Shown here piece after piece: positions 52,108 through 61,715 of a DNA stretch of 64,000 nt (position 1 is its first letter; each line of letters starts with the position of its first letter). Position numbers and translations under genes: made by a program. The notes below the pieces were generated by a model. The model ran no database searches. It saw only the letters and a program-made list of their open reading frames with translations, and had not been told where the DNA came from. This DNA is from Candidatus Poribacteria bacterium (GTDB lineage Bacteria > Poribacteria > WGA-4E > WGA-3G). The stretch covers positions 2,128,856 through 2,192,855 of the forward strand of contig OY282374.1 in assembly GCA_958295815.1 (NCBI GenBank), in the 5' to 3' direction.

Positions 52108-52575
52108 ATGGCAAATGTAGGAAGTGCTGCACCAGATTTCACGCTCCAGGGTGCAGTCAATCAAGAAGATGTTGAAGTTTCGTTGAGCGACTATGCGGGT
52201 AAAAATTTAGTCGTCCTCTTCTACCCCCTCGCTTTTTCCCCAGTCTGTGCTGAGCAGGTCCCGGATTTCAACGAAAAGTTAGGTGCGATTCAGGCGAAAG
52301 GTGCTGAAGTTGTCGCTATCAATCGGGATTCAACTTTCGCACATAAGGCGTGGAGCGAAGTACTCGGTGGTGTCGATTTTCCGCTGCTTGCTGATATGAA
52401 CCTTGAAGTATCTAAAGGGTTCGGTATGGCACTCGAAGGCGTCGGTATTACCACGCGTGGCGTGTTTATCATTGATAAGTCAGGCAACATTGCTTTCAAG
52501 CACGTCGAAGCCGCGCCGCCAGACAATACGCTAACAGCCGATCAGGTTTTGGGCGAGTTAGACAAACTGCAATAG
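52108..52575 (+). CDS. Peroxiredoxin (AhpC/TSA family)
   Basis: The ATG at 52108 sits behind a near-perfect AGGAGG. The 155-residue product has PLAFSPVC at 40-47, so the peroxidatic Cys is C47 with Ser replacing the usual Thr three residues before it. NRDSTFAHKAWSEVLG and GVGITTRGVFIIDKSGNI follow. No second Cys is visible after C47, which suggests a 1-Cys mechanism or a partner thiol. It resembles BCP/AhpE-like cytosolic enzymes that reduce peroxides. Confidence 0.9.
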   Translation: MANVGSAAPDFTLQGAVNQEDVEVSLSDYAGKNLVVLFYPLAFSPVCAEQVPDFNEKLGAIQAKGAEVVAINRDSTFAHKAWSEVLGGVDFPLLADMNLEVSKGFGMALEGVGITTRGVFIIDKSGNIAFKHVEAAPPDNTLTADQVLGELDKLQ

Positions 52576-52617
52576 ATACGTTAGTATTGCAAGCGACACC
52601 CTATCTCGTATAAACGG

Positions 52618-52680
52618 AAAGCGGGTATTTGGTAAAACTTTCAAGCCATTTGTTGTGCATTTGCCGACACCCGCTTTTTG
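52618..52680 (+). terminator. Likely terminator of the peroxiredoxin gene
   Basis: AAAGCGGGT (52618-52626) pairs with ACCCGCTTT (52669-52677), followed by TT. The 42-nt loop is long for a terminator. Confidence 0.5.
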
Positions 52681-52940
52681 CTTTTACATTGAAAATGGCG
52701 AGACGGATGTGTTATTATAATTAATAATGAAAGTGGCTCATAAATTGTTCGATATTGCAGGGTAGACGCATCGGATTTTGAAAATTTTCGCGTTGACACG
52801 CAATTCTTGTGGCAGACATGCGGATTATGCACGTCACATGTCCGTTTTGTTGACTGCTGAGCGCATATATCGAACTCATATCCATGAACCACCAACGGCT
52901 GACGGCTGACGGTTTCCGACAGCTATGATGTCATATAAAT

Positions 52941-53012
52941 GCGGGTGTAGCTCAGCGGTAGAGCGTCAGCTTCCCAAGCTGAGGGTCGCGGGTTCAATTC
53001 CCGTCACCCGCT
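52941..53012 (+). tRNA. tRNA-Gly (anticodon CCC)
   Basis: The cloverleaf is complete: acceptor GCGGGTG with CACCCGC, anticodon stem TCAGC/GCTGA with loop TTCCCAA (CCC), T-arm GCGGG-TTCAATT-CCCGT. The terminal CCA is not encoded. A CCC anticodon reads GGG codons. Confidence 0.95.
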
Positions 53013-53048
53013 TGAATATTCTACGATCGCGTAAGACTGAGGAAAAAC

Positions 53049-54152
53049 ATGTCACGAAATCAACGGTTAACAAAAGAAGAAATCAAAGAAGATAAATTTA
53101 TTGAAGGCGTGCTAAAAGTTTATGCCTTCCTGCGTGAGAACCTGCAAACCATTATCATTGTAGTAGGGGTCATCCTTGTTGCTGTCGTCGGTTATGCAGC
53201 GTATTACCAGAATCAGGAAAACCGCAGGGTTGAGGCATCCAGCGCGCTCCGTCAAGCCACCGAAGCCTATCAGACGGCAGAAGAGAGTCTCTTTAACACA
53301 GAGAAATTGGCAGAAAGCGAGGAATCGCTGAATACGGCACAGACGCAACTTCAAGAGGTGTTTGAGAAATATCCGAATACAACTTTTTCTGACAAAGCCC
53401 GATATCAATACGCCAAAACGCTGTATTACCAACAAAACTACTCAGAAGCCCGGACGCAATTCCAGAAGATAATCGACCAACACCAACCTGAGAATCAAAT
53501 CTATAGCCTATATGCCCAAAAGGCAATTGGTAACACTTACGAACAGGAAGGCAATTACGAAAAAGCGATCGCCGCCTATCAGGTGAAGGCGTTTCCGCCT
53601 ACGCCCCAACTCTCTGCGGAAATTAGGAGATTTGTGCTTACCAGTGCTAAATCTAACCAAGCCGTCGCTTATGAAAAATCTGGGGATCCAGATAATGCGC
53701 GGGCTGTGTATAAAGAAATCATAGACGAATTCCGAACTACACTTGAAGCAGGACTCGCAGAGAAAAGTCGTGAGTTGATTGAAGATGCTAAAGTTGTTAT
53801 CGCATCCATTGGTGAACCGTTAGATATATCGGATGCTCAAAATCTGGAAAACGAAAAACAGTTCTATGACGCTTACATCGCCTATACAGATGCAATCCGT
53901 AACTATAAAGTGAACAAGGACATTGCGGGTGGACTCTCCTCGGAACTCCGAAAGCAGATTGGCGTTTTTGAGAAACAGGCGATGGACATCATAAACAACG
54001 TTCAAAATGCCCGTCGCGCCGATGAAGAAAAGAGAGATAGTTCAGCACTGTATAGTTACGATATCGTTGTTGAATTTGAGAAACTCGGATTAAGCCGTCG
54101 CGTTTATGAAAATGCCCTTCTCCATTACAAACGGCTTGAGTCTGTTCAATAA
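53049..54152 (+). CDS. Membrane-anchored TPR protein (YfgM-like)
   Basis: The 367-residue product has a charged N-terminus, one membrane span (TIIIVVGVILVAVVGYAAYY) and a periplasmic helical region. TPR-type motifs are YPNTTFSDKARYQYAKTLYY, NYSEARTQFQKII and GNYEKAIAAYQ. The order resembles YfgM/TPR_21 (PF09976) ancillary SecYEG proteins. GAGGA lies six bases before the ATG. It precedes the TolB-like gene by 32 bp. Confidence 0.8.
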   Translation: MSRNQRLTKEEIKEDKFIEGVLKVYAFLRENLQTIIIVVGVILVAVVGYAAYYQNQENRRVEASSALRQATEAYQTAEESLFNTEKLAESEESLNTAQTQLQEVFEKYPNTTFSDKARYQYAKTLYYQQNYSEARTQFQKIIDQHQPENQIYSLYAQKAIGNTYEQEGNYEKAIAAYQVKAFPPTPQLSAEIRRFVLTSAKSNQAVAYEKSGDPDNARAVYKEIIDEFRTTLEAGLAEKSRELIEDAKVVIASIGEPLDISDAQNLENEKQFYDAYIAYTDAIRNYKVNKDIAGGLSSELRKQIGVFEKQAMDIINNVQNARRADEEKRDSSALYSYDIVVEFEKLGLSRRVYENALLHYKRLESVQ

Positions 54153-54184
54153 TTGTGATTTATTTTTACCTATAAGGAGCGGCA

Positions 54185-55213
54185 ATGCGACGCAAATATA
54201 GCCTCATACCTCTTTATGCCTCCCGAACTGTTAGATTTGTGCTCTTCTGTGCACTCTGCTTAAATCTCACCTTACTCACTTCACCAAGCCAAGCCGCTCC
54301 GACTGGGAATTTAGCTTATGCAGTTAATGGGTTTGACGAGAATTTAGGACGCTTTGATTGGAATCTCTATACTACCGCATTCAGAGGCACTAAAGACTTC
54401 AACGCGATTCCTTTGAACCATAAAGGCATGTACCCGTCCTGGGGACCCAATGGAGAGTTACTATACTTCATCCAACGGAATAAGGGAAACTCTGATGTCT
54501 ATTCCATCGACCCTGAAAGCCCGAAGAATAAAAAGCGAATTACACCGATTTCGGGGACATATCGCTTTCTTTCTGTGTCTCCGACTGGCAGAAAACTTGC
54601 TTTCAACGGTTATACTATAGATCAGATTCCCCAAGAAAACCAGATTTGGGTGATGGACCTCGAAACCGAAGAAATGGACGTCATGACGCAAGTTCCGCAC
54701 CTCGGATGGCCCTACTCATTCTGGGGTATGTCTTGGTCACCGAATGGGAAACGTCTCGCCTTTTCGCTTTCGAGACCGGGCTGGTTGGAACACCTCTACC
54801 TTTTAGATGTTGAAACGAAGGAGATAGAAATCTTGACCGAGTTGAATAAAGATTTCTATCCGGTTTGGGCACCGAGTGGAGACCGTATCCTGTTCCTCAG
54901 ATGGAATAGAGAGTTCGATACGTTTTGCACAATTGACATTGAAACGAAAGAAATTGAACCGTTATTTGATGTCGACAAAGCTACGGGTTATTGGGGGGAC
55001 TGGTCACCTGAGGGGGACTATATTGTCTATTCCCGATGGGGATCGATTTATCTTTATGAGTTCGCTACCGATGAGACCCAAGATGTCGTCGAAGTTGATG
55101 GGAGTATCTTCGTCGTTGCATGGTTACGAGATGGAGAAATACTACCCGTCGAACCACAGAAAAAATTGGTCACAACGTGGAGTGACATCAAACGCAGTGC
55201 GACTCAGCGATAA
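54185..55213 (+). CDS. Exported TolB-like beta-propeller protein with C-terminal tail
   Basis: The 342-residue protein has a signal peptide (FVLFCALCLNLTLLTSPSQA) and several propeller blades: GMYPSWGPNGELLYFIQRN, LSVSPTGRKLAFNG, MSWSPNGKRLAFSLSRPGW, PVWAPSGDRILFLRWN and GDWSPEGDYIVYSRWGS. This W-S-P-x-G-x-x-(I/L) pattern is typical of TolB/WD40-like PD40 repeats. The end, PVEPQKKLVTTWSDIKRS, matches the tail motif of the two proteins at 50502 and 51355. AAGGAG precedes the ATG. It probably sits in the periplasm with the YfgM-like protein. Confidence 0.82.
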   Translation: MRRKYSLIPLYASRTVRFVLFCALCLNLTLLTSPSQAAPTGNLAYAVNGFDENLGRFDWNLYTTAFRGTKDFNAIPLNHKGMYPSWGPNGELLYFIQRNKGNSDVYSIDPESPKNKKRITPISGTYRFLSVSPTGRKLAFNGYTIDQIPQENQIWVMDLETEEMDVMTQVPHLGWPYSFWGMSWSPNGKRLAFSLSRPGWLEHLYLLDVETKEIEILTELNKDFYPVWAPSGDRILFLRWNREFDTFCTIDIETKEIEPLFDVDKATGYWGDWSPEGDYIVYSRWGSIYLYEFATDETQDVVEVDGSIFVVAWLRDGEILPVEPQKKLVTTWSDIKRSATQR

Positions 55214-55317
55214 TATTTTAGTGATTTCGTAGGATATTCATTCTTGTGACATAGGTAAGAGGGATTTGTAACCCCTGACGGATCTGCTCCAACACTTTTC
55301 CAGAAGAGGATAAACCG

Positions 55318-57744
55318 GTGTTAGCCAGTGTTGAACAGGCATTAGAATACGATAAAATCCGTGAGCTTTTGAAAAAGTACACCGCTTCTCGGCTAGGGAC
55401 AGCGCGCGTCGAGGCACTCACACCGTCCTATGATCCTGAAAAGGTGCGTTACCTACAGACCGTCTGCAGTGAAGCCAAATTCTTTCATCAGCTCTATGGT
55501 GGGATCCCTTTGGGTGGATTAGCAGACGTACGTGAATCGCTAAACCATGCTGCGAAAACAGGTGCGATTTTGGATCCTGAAGAACTGCTTAAGATCCGAA
55601 AAGTCGCTCAGATTCCTACGGATGTCCACAAGGCGTTTGAGAAACGTGACCGTGAGGAATTTCCGAATCTTTTTTCTATTGTGGATGTCTTACCGGTTTT
55701 TTCAGAGTTGGTTGAAACGATCGTTTATTGTATTAACCCTGATAGTATCATATTGGATCGCGCAAGTTCCGAATTGCGTTCGGTTCGTCGCAAGTTATCG
55801 CGTCTACGTGAAAATGTCCATCAAAAACTCGAAGCCACCCTCCGCTCACCAGAACACCAGAAATCAATTCAAGAGCCTGTCATCACCTCCCGAAATAATC
55901 GATATGTTATCCCGATAAAACAGGAGGCGCGCGCGTCTTTCAAAGGGGTCGTCCAAGGGCAATCCACAAGCGGCGCAACCTTTTTTGTTGAACCTCTTGA
56001 GATCGTTCAGATGAACAACGCGTTGCACGAAGCCGCTGAAGCAGAGCATCGTGAAATCCGGCGTATCCTCCTCGACCTTACAGATCGTGTACGGGAGAAT
56101 CTCCACGAATTGGAGTTGTCCCTTGATCTTTTAGCAGAATTAGATTTCTTAAACGCAAAGGCACGATTCAGCCTCGCACTTAACGCCGTTGAACCGAAAA
56201 TCAATACCCGTGGGGTTGTCAGGTTAATTGAAGCACGGCACCCTATTTTGGAATTCCATCTCAAGAATGCCAGCACATCCGATGCTGATGAAAGCGAGGA
56301 TCTTCCCGAACGTGTGGTGCCAACGAACATCCATATTGGTAAGACCTTTAACACATTGATTATTACCGGTCCAAATACGGGTGGTAAAACGATTGTTCTC
56401 AAAACAGTCGGCTTGTTGACCCTCATGGCGCAATCCGGTTTGCATATCCCGGCGGAACAAGGGAGTAAAATCGCTGTCTTTGATATGGTTTTCGCCGACA
56501 TCGGCGACGACCAAGGGATAGAACAGAGTCTGAGTACCTTCTCCTCGCACATCACGAAAATCGCAGATATGCTGAAAAAAATCGATCACGCCGAACATTC
56601 GCTCGTGTTGTTGGATGAGATCGGAGCTGGCACGGATCCGAGTGAGGGGACTGCCATCGGTATGGCGCTTCTCGATTGGATCGGAAAAAGACAGGTGAAT
56701 ACCATTGTGACAACGCACTACGGTGCACTCAAGGCTTACGCACACACGCAAGAGCACATGGAAAATGCCTCAATGGAGTTTGATTGGACAACACTACGTC
56801 CTACATATCGGTTGCAAGTCGGTGTTCCGGGGAGTAGCAATGCTGTAAAAATTGCTGCACGGCTTGGGATGCCCTCCGAAATCCTTGATGAAGCAGAAGC
56901 CCATTTAGGGACAAATACCGTTGCCGTCGAAGACCTGCTCGTGCGTCTGCAGGAAACACAAAATGAGTTGGAGATAGAACGTAACCTCCTACAGCGTAAA
57001 CTTCAGGATGCTGAAACCTCCCACCAAAAACACACGCAACTCCTTCAGACCCTTAAAACAGAACAGCATAAGTTGAAACAAGAGGCGGAAAATGAAGCCC
57101 GCAGTATTGTTTCTGACGCACGCCGCACCATTGAGAATCTTGTTGCTAATATCCGCAAAGAGCAAGCCTCTAAAGCCAGTATTCAAGATGCCTTCTCAAA
57201 AATAGAAACGACCAAAAAATCACTTCAACAAAAACAACCCAAAAAACAACCCAAAAAACAACAGCCCAAGCAGCCAAAACTCAAAGTCTCTGTCGGTGAT
57301 AAGGTTCGGGTCAAGAAACTCGGCAAGTTCGGAGAGGTTACCGCCATAAAGCAGCGCGGGAAAATGCCCTTGCAGATTCTCGTGGGAAATATGCAAATGC
57401 AAGCGGCATACCACGAGATTGACGCCGTTCATCCCAAGCAAGAGACTTCGCATCTATCAACTTCTGTACTTGATATCCAGTACAGCAAAGCCAATACAGT
57501 TAGTAGTGAAATTAATATTCGCGGTATGCTTGTGAAAGAGGCTTTGGATATCACTGATAAATACCTTGATGATGCGTATCTTGCGGGTATCCCAACGGTG
57601 CGTATCTTGCACGGCAAAGGGACCGGAGCGTTGCGTAATGCGGTTCAGGCGGAGTTGCGTGGGAATCCGCATGTAACGAAATATCAGTCCGCACCCCTCG
57701 ATCAAGGTGGGGAAGGTGTAACCGTTGTGACGTTTAAGGAGTAA
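55318..57744 (+). CDS. mutS2: Endonuclease MutS2
   Basis: The GTG start has AGAGGA upstream. The 808-residue protein has the MutS-type ATPase, GPNTGGKT near 352-359 and VLLDEIGAGTDPSEGTA, preceded by a clamp/lever region. A coiled-coil linker contains a Lys/Gln-rich stretch (QKQPKKQPKKQQPKQPK). The C-terminal KOW-like part is followed by a Smr nuclease domain, VKEALDITDKYLDDAYLAG then RILHGKGTGALR. MutS2 suppresses recombination and, in some bacteria, rescues stalled ribosomes. No MutS1-type mismatch-binding N-terminus is seen. Confidence 0.95.
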   Translation: MLASVEQALEYDKIRELLKKYTASRLGTARVEALTPSYDPEKVRYLQTVCSEAKFFHQLYGGIPLGGLADVRESLNHAAKTGAILDPEELLKIRKVAQIPTDVHKAFEKRDREEFPNLFSIVDVLPVFSELVETIVYCINPDSIILDRASSELRSVRRKLSRLRENVHQKLEATLRSPEHQKSIQEPVITSRNNRYVIPIKQEARASFKGVVQGQSTSGATFFVEPLEIVQMNNALHEAAEAEHREIRRILLDLTDRVRENLHELELSLDLLAELDFLNAKARFSLALNAVEPKINTRGVVRLIEARHPILEFHLKNASTSDADESEDLPERVVPTNIHIGKTFNTLIITGPNTGGKTIVLKTVGLLTLMAQSGLHIPAEQGSKIAVFDMVFADIGDDQGIEQSLSTFSSHITKIADMLKKIDHAEHSLVLLDEIGAGTDPSEGTAIGMALLDWIGKRQVNTIVTTHYGALKAYAHTQEHMENASMEFDWTTLRPTYRLQVGVPGSSNAVKIAARLGMPSEILDEAEAHLGTNTVAVEDLLVRLQETQNELEIERNLLQRKLQDAETSHQKHTQLLQTLKTEQHKLKQEAENEARSIVSDARRTIENLVANIRKEQASKASIQDAFSKIETTKKSLQQKQPKKQPKKQQPKQPKLKVSVGDKVRVKKLGKFGEVTAIKQRGKMPLQILVGNMQMQAAYHEIDAVHPKQETSHLSTSVLDIQYSKANTVSSEINIRGMLVKEALDITDKYLDDAYLAGIPTVRILHGKGTGALRNAVQAELRGNPHVTKYQSAPLDQGGEGVTVVTFKE

Positions 57745-57758
57745 TATATCAGGGATTT

Positions 57759-57877
57759 TGGTTATGAGTATAAGTTATAAGTTATAAGTTATAAGTTAAG
57801 ACTTGTGAGGGTTGGGCATGTTTTGCCCGCGTAAGTACCTTTAACCAAGTCCTAAGTCCTAAGTACCTATAACCAAT
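57759..57877. repeat. TTATAAG composite repeat (family A)
   Basis: GTATAAGTTATAAGTTATAA leads to TTAAGACTTGTGAGGGTTGG, and the right part ends CCTAAGTCCTAAGTACCTAT AACC. The layout is the same as at 61347-61462. It lies between mutS2 and dnaG. Confidence 0.85.
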
Positions 57878-57895
57878 ACAAAAGGTAAATACACT

Positions 57896-59710
57896 GTGAA
57901 TACAGCTCGGACAAATAACTACATACCACCCGATACAATCGATGAAATTCGGACTCGCACAAATATCGTTGAAGTCGTCTCCGAATGTGGTGTCCCGTTG
58001 CGTCCGGCTGGACGTGATTATAAAGGGCTTTGTCCGTTTCATGATGAGAAAACGCCATCCTTTACCGTCTCAGTGCAAAAACAAATTTTCTACTGTTTCG
58101 GTTGTCAAACAGGTGGTAATGTCATCTCTTTTATTCAGAAACATGAGGGTAAGTCTTTCAGAGAGACAGTAGAGTGGTTAGCGGAACGCTTAAATATTTC
58201 GCTCCCAAGTCAAGATGCCCGTGAAGTCGCCAATCGGAAACGATTCTCATCCTTGGAGGATCTCAACCGTTTTGCAGTGGAATACTACCACCAACAACTT
58301 CTCACCGAAGGTGCCAGCACCTCAGCGAGGCAGTATCTCAAACACCGTGGTGTCCACCCGAAAACCGTTCGGTTTTTCCAATTGGGCTACGCAAAGTCAG
58401 GGCGACGTGATCTTGTAAAGGTTGCTACAGACAAAGGGTTTACTATCCAGCAATTGGTTGACGCTGGGTTGATTAAAGATGAGGATCGAGGCCCGCAAGA
58501 CCGATTTTGGAATAGGGTCCTTTTTCCAATTTGCAATGAACGTGGTGTGCCTGTTGCCTTCGGTGGTCGCTCGCTTTCTGAAGAACATCAGCCGAAGTAT
58601 TTAAATTCGCCAGCGACTGTTTTGTATGATAAGAGTAATCTCCTTTACAACCTCGACAAAGCGCGACAGTCAATCTACAAACAGCAGCGCGTCCTTCTTG
58701 TTGAGGGTTACATGGATGCTTTAATGCTTTATCAGTCTGGGATTGAAAATGTGGTCGCATCCTCTGGTACCTCGCTGAGTGAGAATCATGCCAGGCTGCT
58801 GAAGCGGTTTGCCCCAGAGGTCGTTATCGTATATGACGGAGATGCTTCCGGTCTCAGAGCGGCGCATCGCGGGCTGGATCGTGTGCTTGCAGAAGGATTG
58901 CGCGTTCGGATAGCATTGCTTCCGGCGGGTGAGGATCCAGATTCATTTACACGGCAACACGGTGCTGATGCCTTCACGGAACTTACAGACAGAGCCATAA
59001 ATCTCATTGAATTTCAAATTCAAGCCGCTATCCAACAGCAGGACATCCACCGAATTGATGTAAAAGCACAGGTCGTGAGAGAAATTACCGAAACACTTTT
59101 GAATCTCAAGAGTCGAGTGGAACTGAGTGAATACGTCAAATACACCGCGAGAGAACTTCATGTTGATGCGGGTGTGATCTGGCAGGAGTTGCGAGACGCA
59201 GGGCTTAAAGAGGAACAGACACCTCAGAATATTAGGCGTGCAAAGCGCGCACCCGAAAAACTATCCCCGCGCGCCCAAGTCGAAATTCAGTTAATTGAGA
59301 CATTAATCCAAAGTCCATCGTTAATTCCGCAGGTCAAATCGAAGTTACATTATCAAGTTTTCACGGAGCCGCGTTTCTCTAGAATCGCACAATTGCTGTG
59401 GGAGGCGTCTACGGACGAGGAAAGTGTCGATATTCAGGCACTCATCAGCGAGTGCCCTGACGAACAACTTGGGGCACTTATTTCAAACACACTTCTACGT
59501 AGGACACCGCCTCCGAATTTGCAGCAGGCGCGGGTTGAGGGATGTCTCAGCAAACTCCGAGATTTCCTTTTACAAGACCGTGAACAGCGTGTGCGTTCCA
59601 ATGCTCTCGCCGAAGGGACAGATGAGATGATAATTCTCAGGGAGTTAGTAGAACTGTCGAATGAGAGACGGGCATTAACCACACATCCGTCCGAAGAATC
59701 AGAGGGATAG
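57896..59710 (+). CDS. dnaG: DNA primase
   Basis: The 604-residue product begins at GTG. The zinc-binding domain has GLCPFHDEKTPSFTV (C46, H49) and YCFGCQTGGNV (C67, C70). The RNA-polymerase (TOPRIM) domain follows, with VLLVEGYMDALMLYQSG and VVIVYDGDASGLRAAHRG. A C-terminal DnaB-binding helical region completes it. It makes primers for replication. rpoD follows after 114 bp, the classic macromolecular-synthesis arrangement, though rpsU is absent. Confidence 0.96.
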   Translation: MNTARTNNYIPPDTIDEIRTRTNIVEVVSECGVPLRPAGRDYKGLCPFHDEKTPSFTVSVQKQIFYCFGCQTGGNVISFIQKHEGKSFRETVEWLAERLNISLPSQDAREVANRKRFSSLEDLNRFAVEYYHQQLLTEGASTSARQYLKHRGVHPKTVRFFQLGYAKSGRRDLVKVATDKGFTIQQLVDAGLIKDEDRGPQDRFWNRVLFPICNERGVPVAFGGRSLSEEHQPKYLNSPATVLYDKSNLLYNLDKARQSIYKQQRVLLVEGYMDALMLYQSGIENVVASSGTSLSENHARLLKRFAPEVVIVYDGDASGLRAAHRGLDRVLAEGLRVRIALLPAGEDPDSFTRQHGADAFTELTDRAINLIEFQIQAAIQQQDIHRIDVKAQVVREITETLLNLKSRVELSEYVKYTARELHVDAGVIWQELRDAGLKEEQTPQNIRRAKRAPEKLSPRAQVEIQLIETLIQSPSLIPQVKSKLHYQVFTEPRFSRIAQLLWEASTDEESVDIQALISECPDEQLGALISNTLLRRTPPPNLQQARVEGCLSKLRDFLLQDREQRVRSNALAEGTDEMIILRELVELSNERRALTTHPSEESEG

Positions 59711-59824
59711 CAGCGATTTTCGATTGTCCTTTATCTGTAGTGGGCAGCCATATACTTGTATGAGACGCTATTGAGAGCTGTATCACATGGCAACAAAAAA
59801 TCTAAAGCAAGGAGCAAATAAATC

Positions 59825-61345
59825 ATGAATTTCAAAGACTATTCTACCGTCGATTATCTGGATAGTGATAGCGTCGATGATCTCGAATATGAGGACGACA
59901 TCGCTGACTTATCCACGCTTGGTGGCAATTACACAGATGATTCGGTGAAAGTCTACATGCGTGAGATGGGGAAATTTCAATTGCTGGATAGGACTCAGGA
60001 GGTAGAACTCGCAAAACAGATTGAGGCGGGACACCGATCCGCGCATGAGGCGACCTTCGGCACTGCGCTTGCAATTACAGAAATTCGGAAGATGCTCTAT
60101 AAAGTCGTCACTGCTAAAAAGCGTGCCTCCGACATTATTGATATGCCAGTAAAGAGCACCTCGACGCTGGATAAGGAACGCAAACTCCGTGAACAGGTTA
60201 AGAAGGCATTAGATGTACTGGAGAGTCTGGAGACAGAACGGTTCGATTCTGTGAACGGCACATCGTCTCCAGAGAAATCGAAATCGCACAAGAAGTTGAT
60301 TAAAACGCTCGAGCGATTGAAGATTGACCGCGAAGAGATTAGCAAAATCTCTGACCTTGTTAAGCAGGCAGAATATCAGATCAGTATGTGGGAAGACCAA
60401 GTCCAGTATCTCCATCAATCGCACGATATTCCGCATGAATGGTTCAGTGAGGTCAATGGTACGGAACGGAAGTTTGAAACGAGTGTTGCAGAAAAGGCTT
60501 ATGCAGAGATTGTCCGTTGCAAACGCAATATCCGACAACACATGAATGAGATTGGTGTTTCTCGTGACCGCCTTAAGAAGCTCACACAGCAGATTGATCA
60601 GGGTGAAACCGAGGCGCAGTCAGCAAAGATGGCGATCGTTGAAGCGAATCTCCGACTTGTTGTCAGTATTGCGAAGAAGCACAGGCACCGTGCATCAGGA
60701 CTTGAGTTTCTCGACTTAATCCAAGAAGGGAACATCGGTTTGATGCGAGCCGTTGACAAATTCGATTACCAACGCGGCTATAAGTTTAGTACCTATGCGA
60801 CATGGTGGATCCGACAAGGCATTACCCGCGCTATTGCTGATCAGGGACGCACAATACGTATTCCTGTTCACATGCACGAACGTATTAATAAGATACGGCG
60901 TGTCCAACGCTCCCTGCTCCAAGAGTTGGGCAGCGAACCGTCAGCCGAAGAGATCGCACATGATCTGAAAATTTCAACCAACAAAGTCAATGAGGCTTTA
61001 GCGGTTGCCCCAGAAACTTCTTCTTTAGACACCCCAATCGGTGAAGAAGACGATAACCCGCTCGGTGCTTTCATTGTAGACGCTGATTCCCCGTCCCCAG
61101 TACAAGAAGCGGAATTGAATATTCTCAAGGAACAGATACAGGATGTCCTTTCCGACCTCAATGAACGCGAAAGAAGGGTTATTTCCCTCCGTTTCGGGAT
61201 TGAGGACGGTTATCCGAGGACGCTCGAAGAAGTGGGGAGTATCTTCAAAGTGACACGAGAGCGGATCCGACAGATTGAGGCGAAAGCACTCCGTAAATTG
61301 CGGCACCCACGCCGAAGTCGAAAACTACGCGATTTTATTAATTAA
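59825..61345 (+). CDS. rpoD: RNA polymerase primary sigma factor
   Basis: The 506-residue sigma-70 has region 1.2 ([20 protein letters not shown]), region 2 ([39 protein letters not shown], the -10 recognition helix), region 3 and region 4 ([39 protein letters not shown], the -35 helix). Region 1.1 is replaced by a short acidic N-terminus of about 40 residues. A charged non-conserved insert lies between 1.2 and 2. AAGGAG precedes the ATG. The TTGACA/TATAAT promoters seen across the window suit it. Confidence 0.97.
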   Translation: MNFKDYSTVDYLDSDSVDDLEYEDDIADLSTLGGNYTDDSVKVYMREMGKFQLLDRTQEVELAKQIEAGHRSAHEATFGTALAITEIRKMLYKVVTAKKRASDIIDMPVKSTSTLDKERKLREQVKKALDVLESLETERFDSVNGTSSPEKSKSHKKLIKTLERLKIDREEISKISDLVKQAEYQISMWEDQVQYLHQSHDIPHEWFSEVNGTERKFETSVAEKAYAEIVRCKRNIRQHMNEIGVSRDRLKKLTQQIDQGETEAQSAKMAIVEANLRLVVSIAKKHRHRASGLEFLDLIQEGNIGLMRAVDKFDYQRGYKFSTYATWWIRQGITRAIADQGRTIRIPVHMHERINKIRRVQRSLLQELGSEPSAEEIAHDLKISTNKVNEALAVAPETSSLDTPIGEEDDNPLGAFIVDADSPSPVQEAELNILKEQIQDVLSDLNERERRVISLRFGIEDGYPRTLEEVGSIFKVTRERIRQIEAKALRKLRHPRRSRKLRDFIN

Positions 61346-61346
61346 G

Positions 61347-61462
61347 TTGTGGGTAATAAGTTATAAGTTATAAGTTAAGCTTGTGGAGTTGTACAAGTTT
61401 AGTGGCATAAACACTTTTAACCAAGAACTAAGTACTGAGTACCAAGTACCTATAACCAACAA
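61347..61462. repeat. TTATAAG composite repeat (family A), clear full copy
   Basis: GTAATAAGTTATAAGTTATA starts the left array. A core follows (TTGTGGAGTTGTACAAGTTT), then ACCAAGAACTAAGTACTGAG and CCAAGTACCTATAACC. The left and right ends form an imperfect inverted repeat (GGGTAATAAG with CCTATAACC). Confidence 0.85.
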
Positions 61463-61481
61463 TCACCCTCCCTTAAAAAAT

Positions 61482-61510
61482 TTGATTTTTAATTCAAAAT
61501 ATAGTATAAT
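61482..61510 (+). promoter_or_regulatory. Promoter for the tRNA pair
   Basis: TTGATT (61482-61487) and TATAAT (61505-61510) are 17 bp apart. Transcription would start near 61517, just before the first tRNA. Confidence 0.7.
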
Positions 61511-61528
61511 TTTATAGAGAAATAGAGG

Positions 61529-61601
61529 GGGCCCATAGCTCAGTGGTCAGAGCCGTCGGCTCATAACCGACTGGTCCTAGGTTCGAGTCCTAGTGGGCCC
61601 A
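61529..61601 (+). tRNA. tRNA with CAT anticodon (tRNA-Ile2 or elongator Met)
   Basis: Acceptor GGGCCCA pairs with TGGGCCC, the anticodon stem GTCGG/CCGAC holds CTCATAA (anticodon CAT), and the T-arm is CTAGG-TTCGAGT-CCTAG. The layout resembles lysidine-type tRNA-Ile2 as much as elongator Met, so identity is left open. CCA is not encoded. Confidence 0.9.
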
Positions 61602-61612
61602 TATCCCTACGT

Positions 61613-61685
61613 GGGGCGTTAGCTCAGGGGTACGAGCGCTACCTTCACACGGTAGAAGTCACTGGTTCAAATCCAGTACGCCCCA
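61613..61685 (+). tRNA. tRNA-Val (anticodon CAC)
   Basis: Acceptor GGGGCGT pairs with ACGCCCC, anticodon stem CTACC/GGTAG with loop TTCACAC (CAC), T-arm ACTGG-TTCAAAT-CCAGT. It is 11 bp after the CAT tRNA, so the pair is probably cotranscribed. Confidence 0.95.
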
Positions 61686-61715
61686 TCGGTTGTCAGTCAA
61701 ACTAAGGAGCGGTAG

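Noticed and set aside
61529..61601. Firm call of tRNA-Met
   Set aside because: The CAT anticodon also fits lysidine-modified tRNA-Ile2, and the overall sequence does not decide between them.
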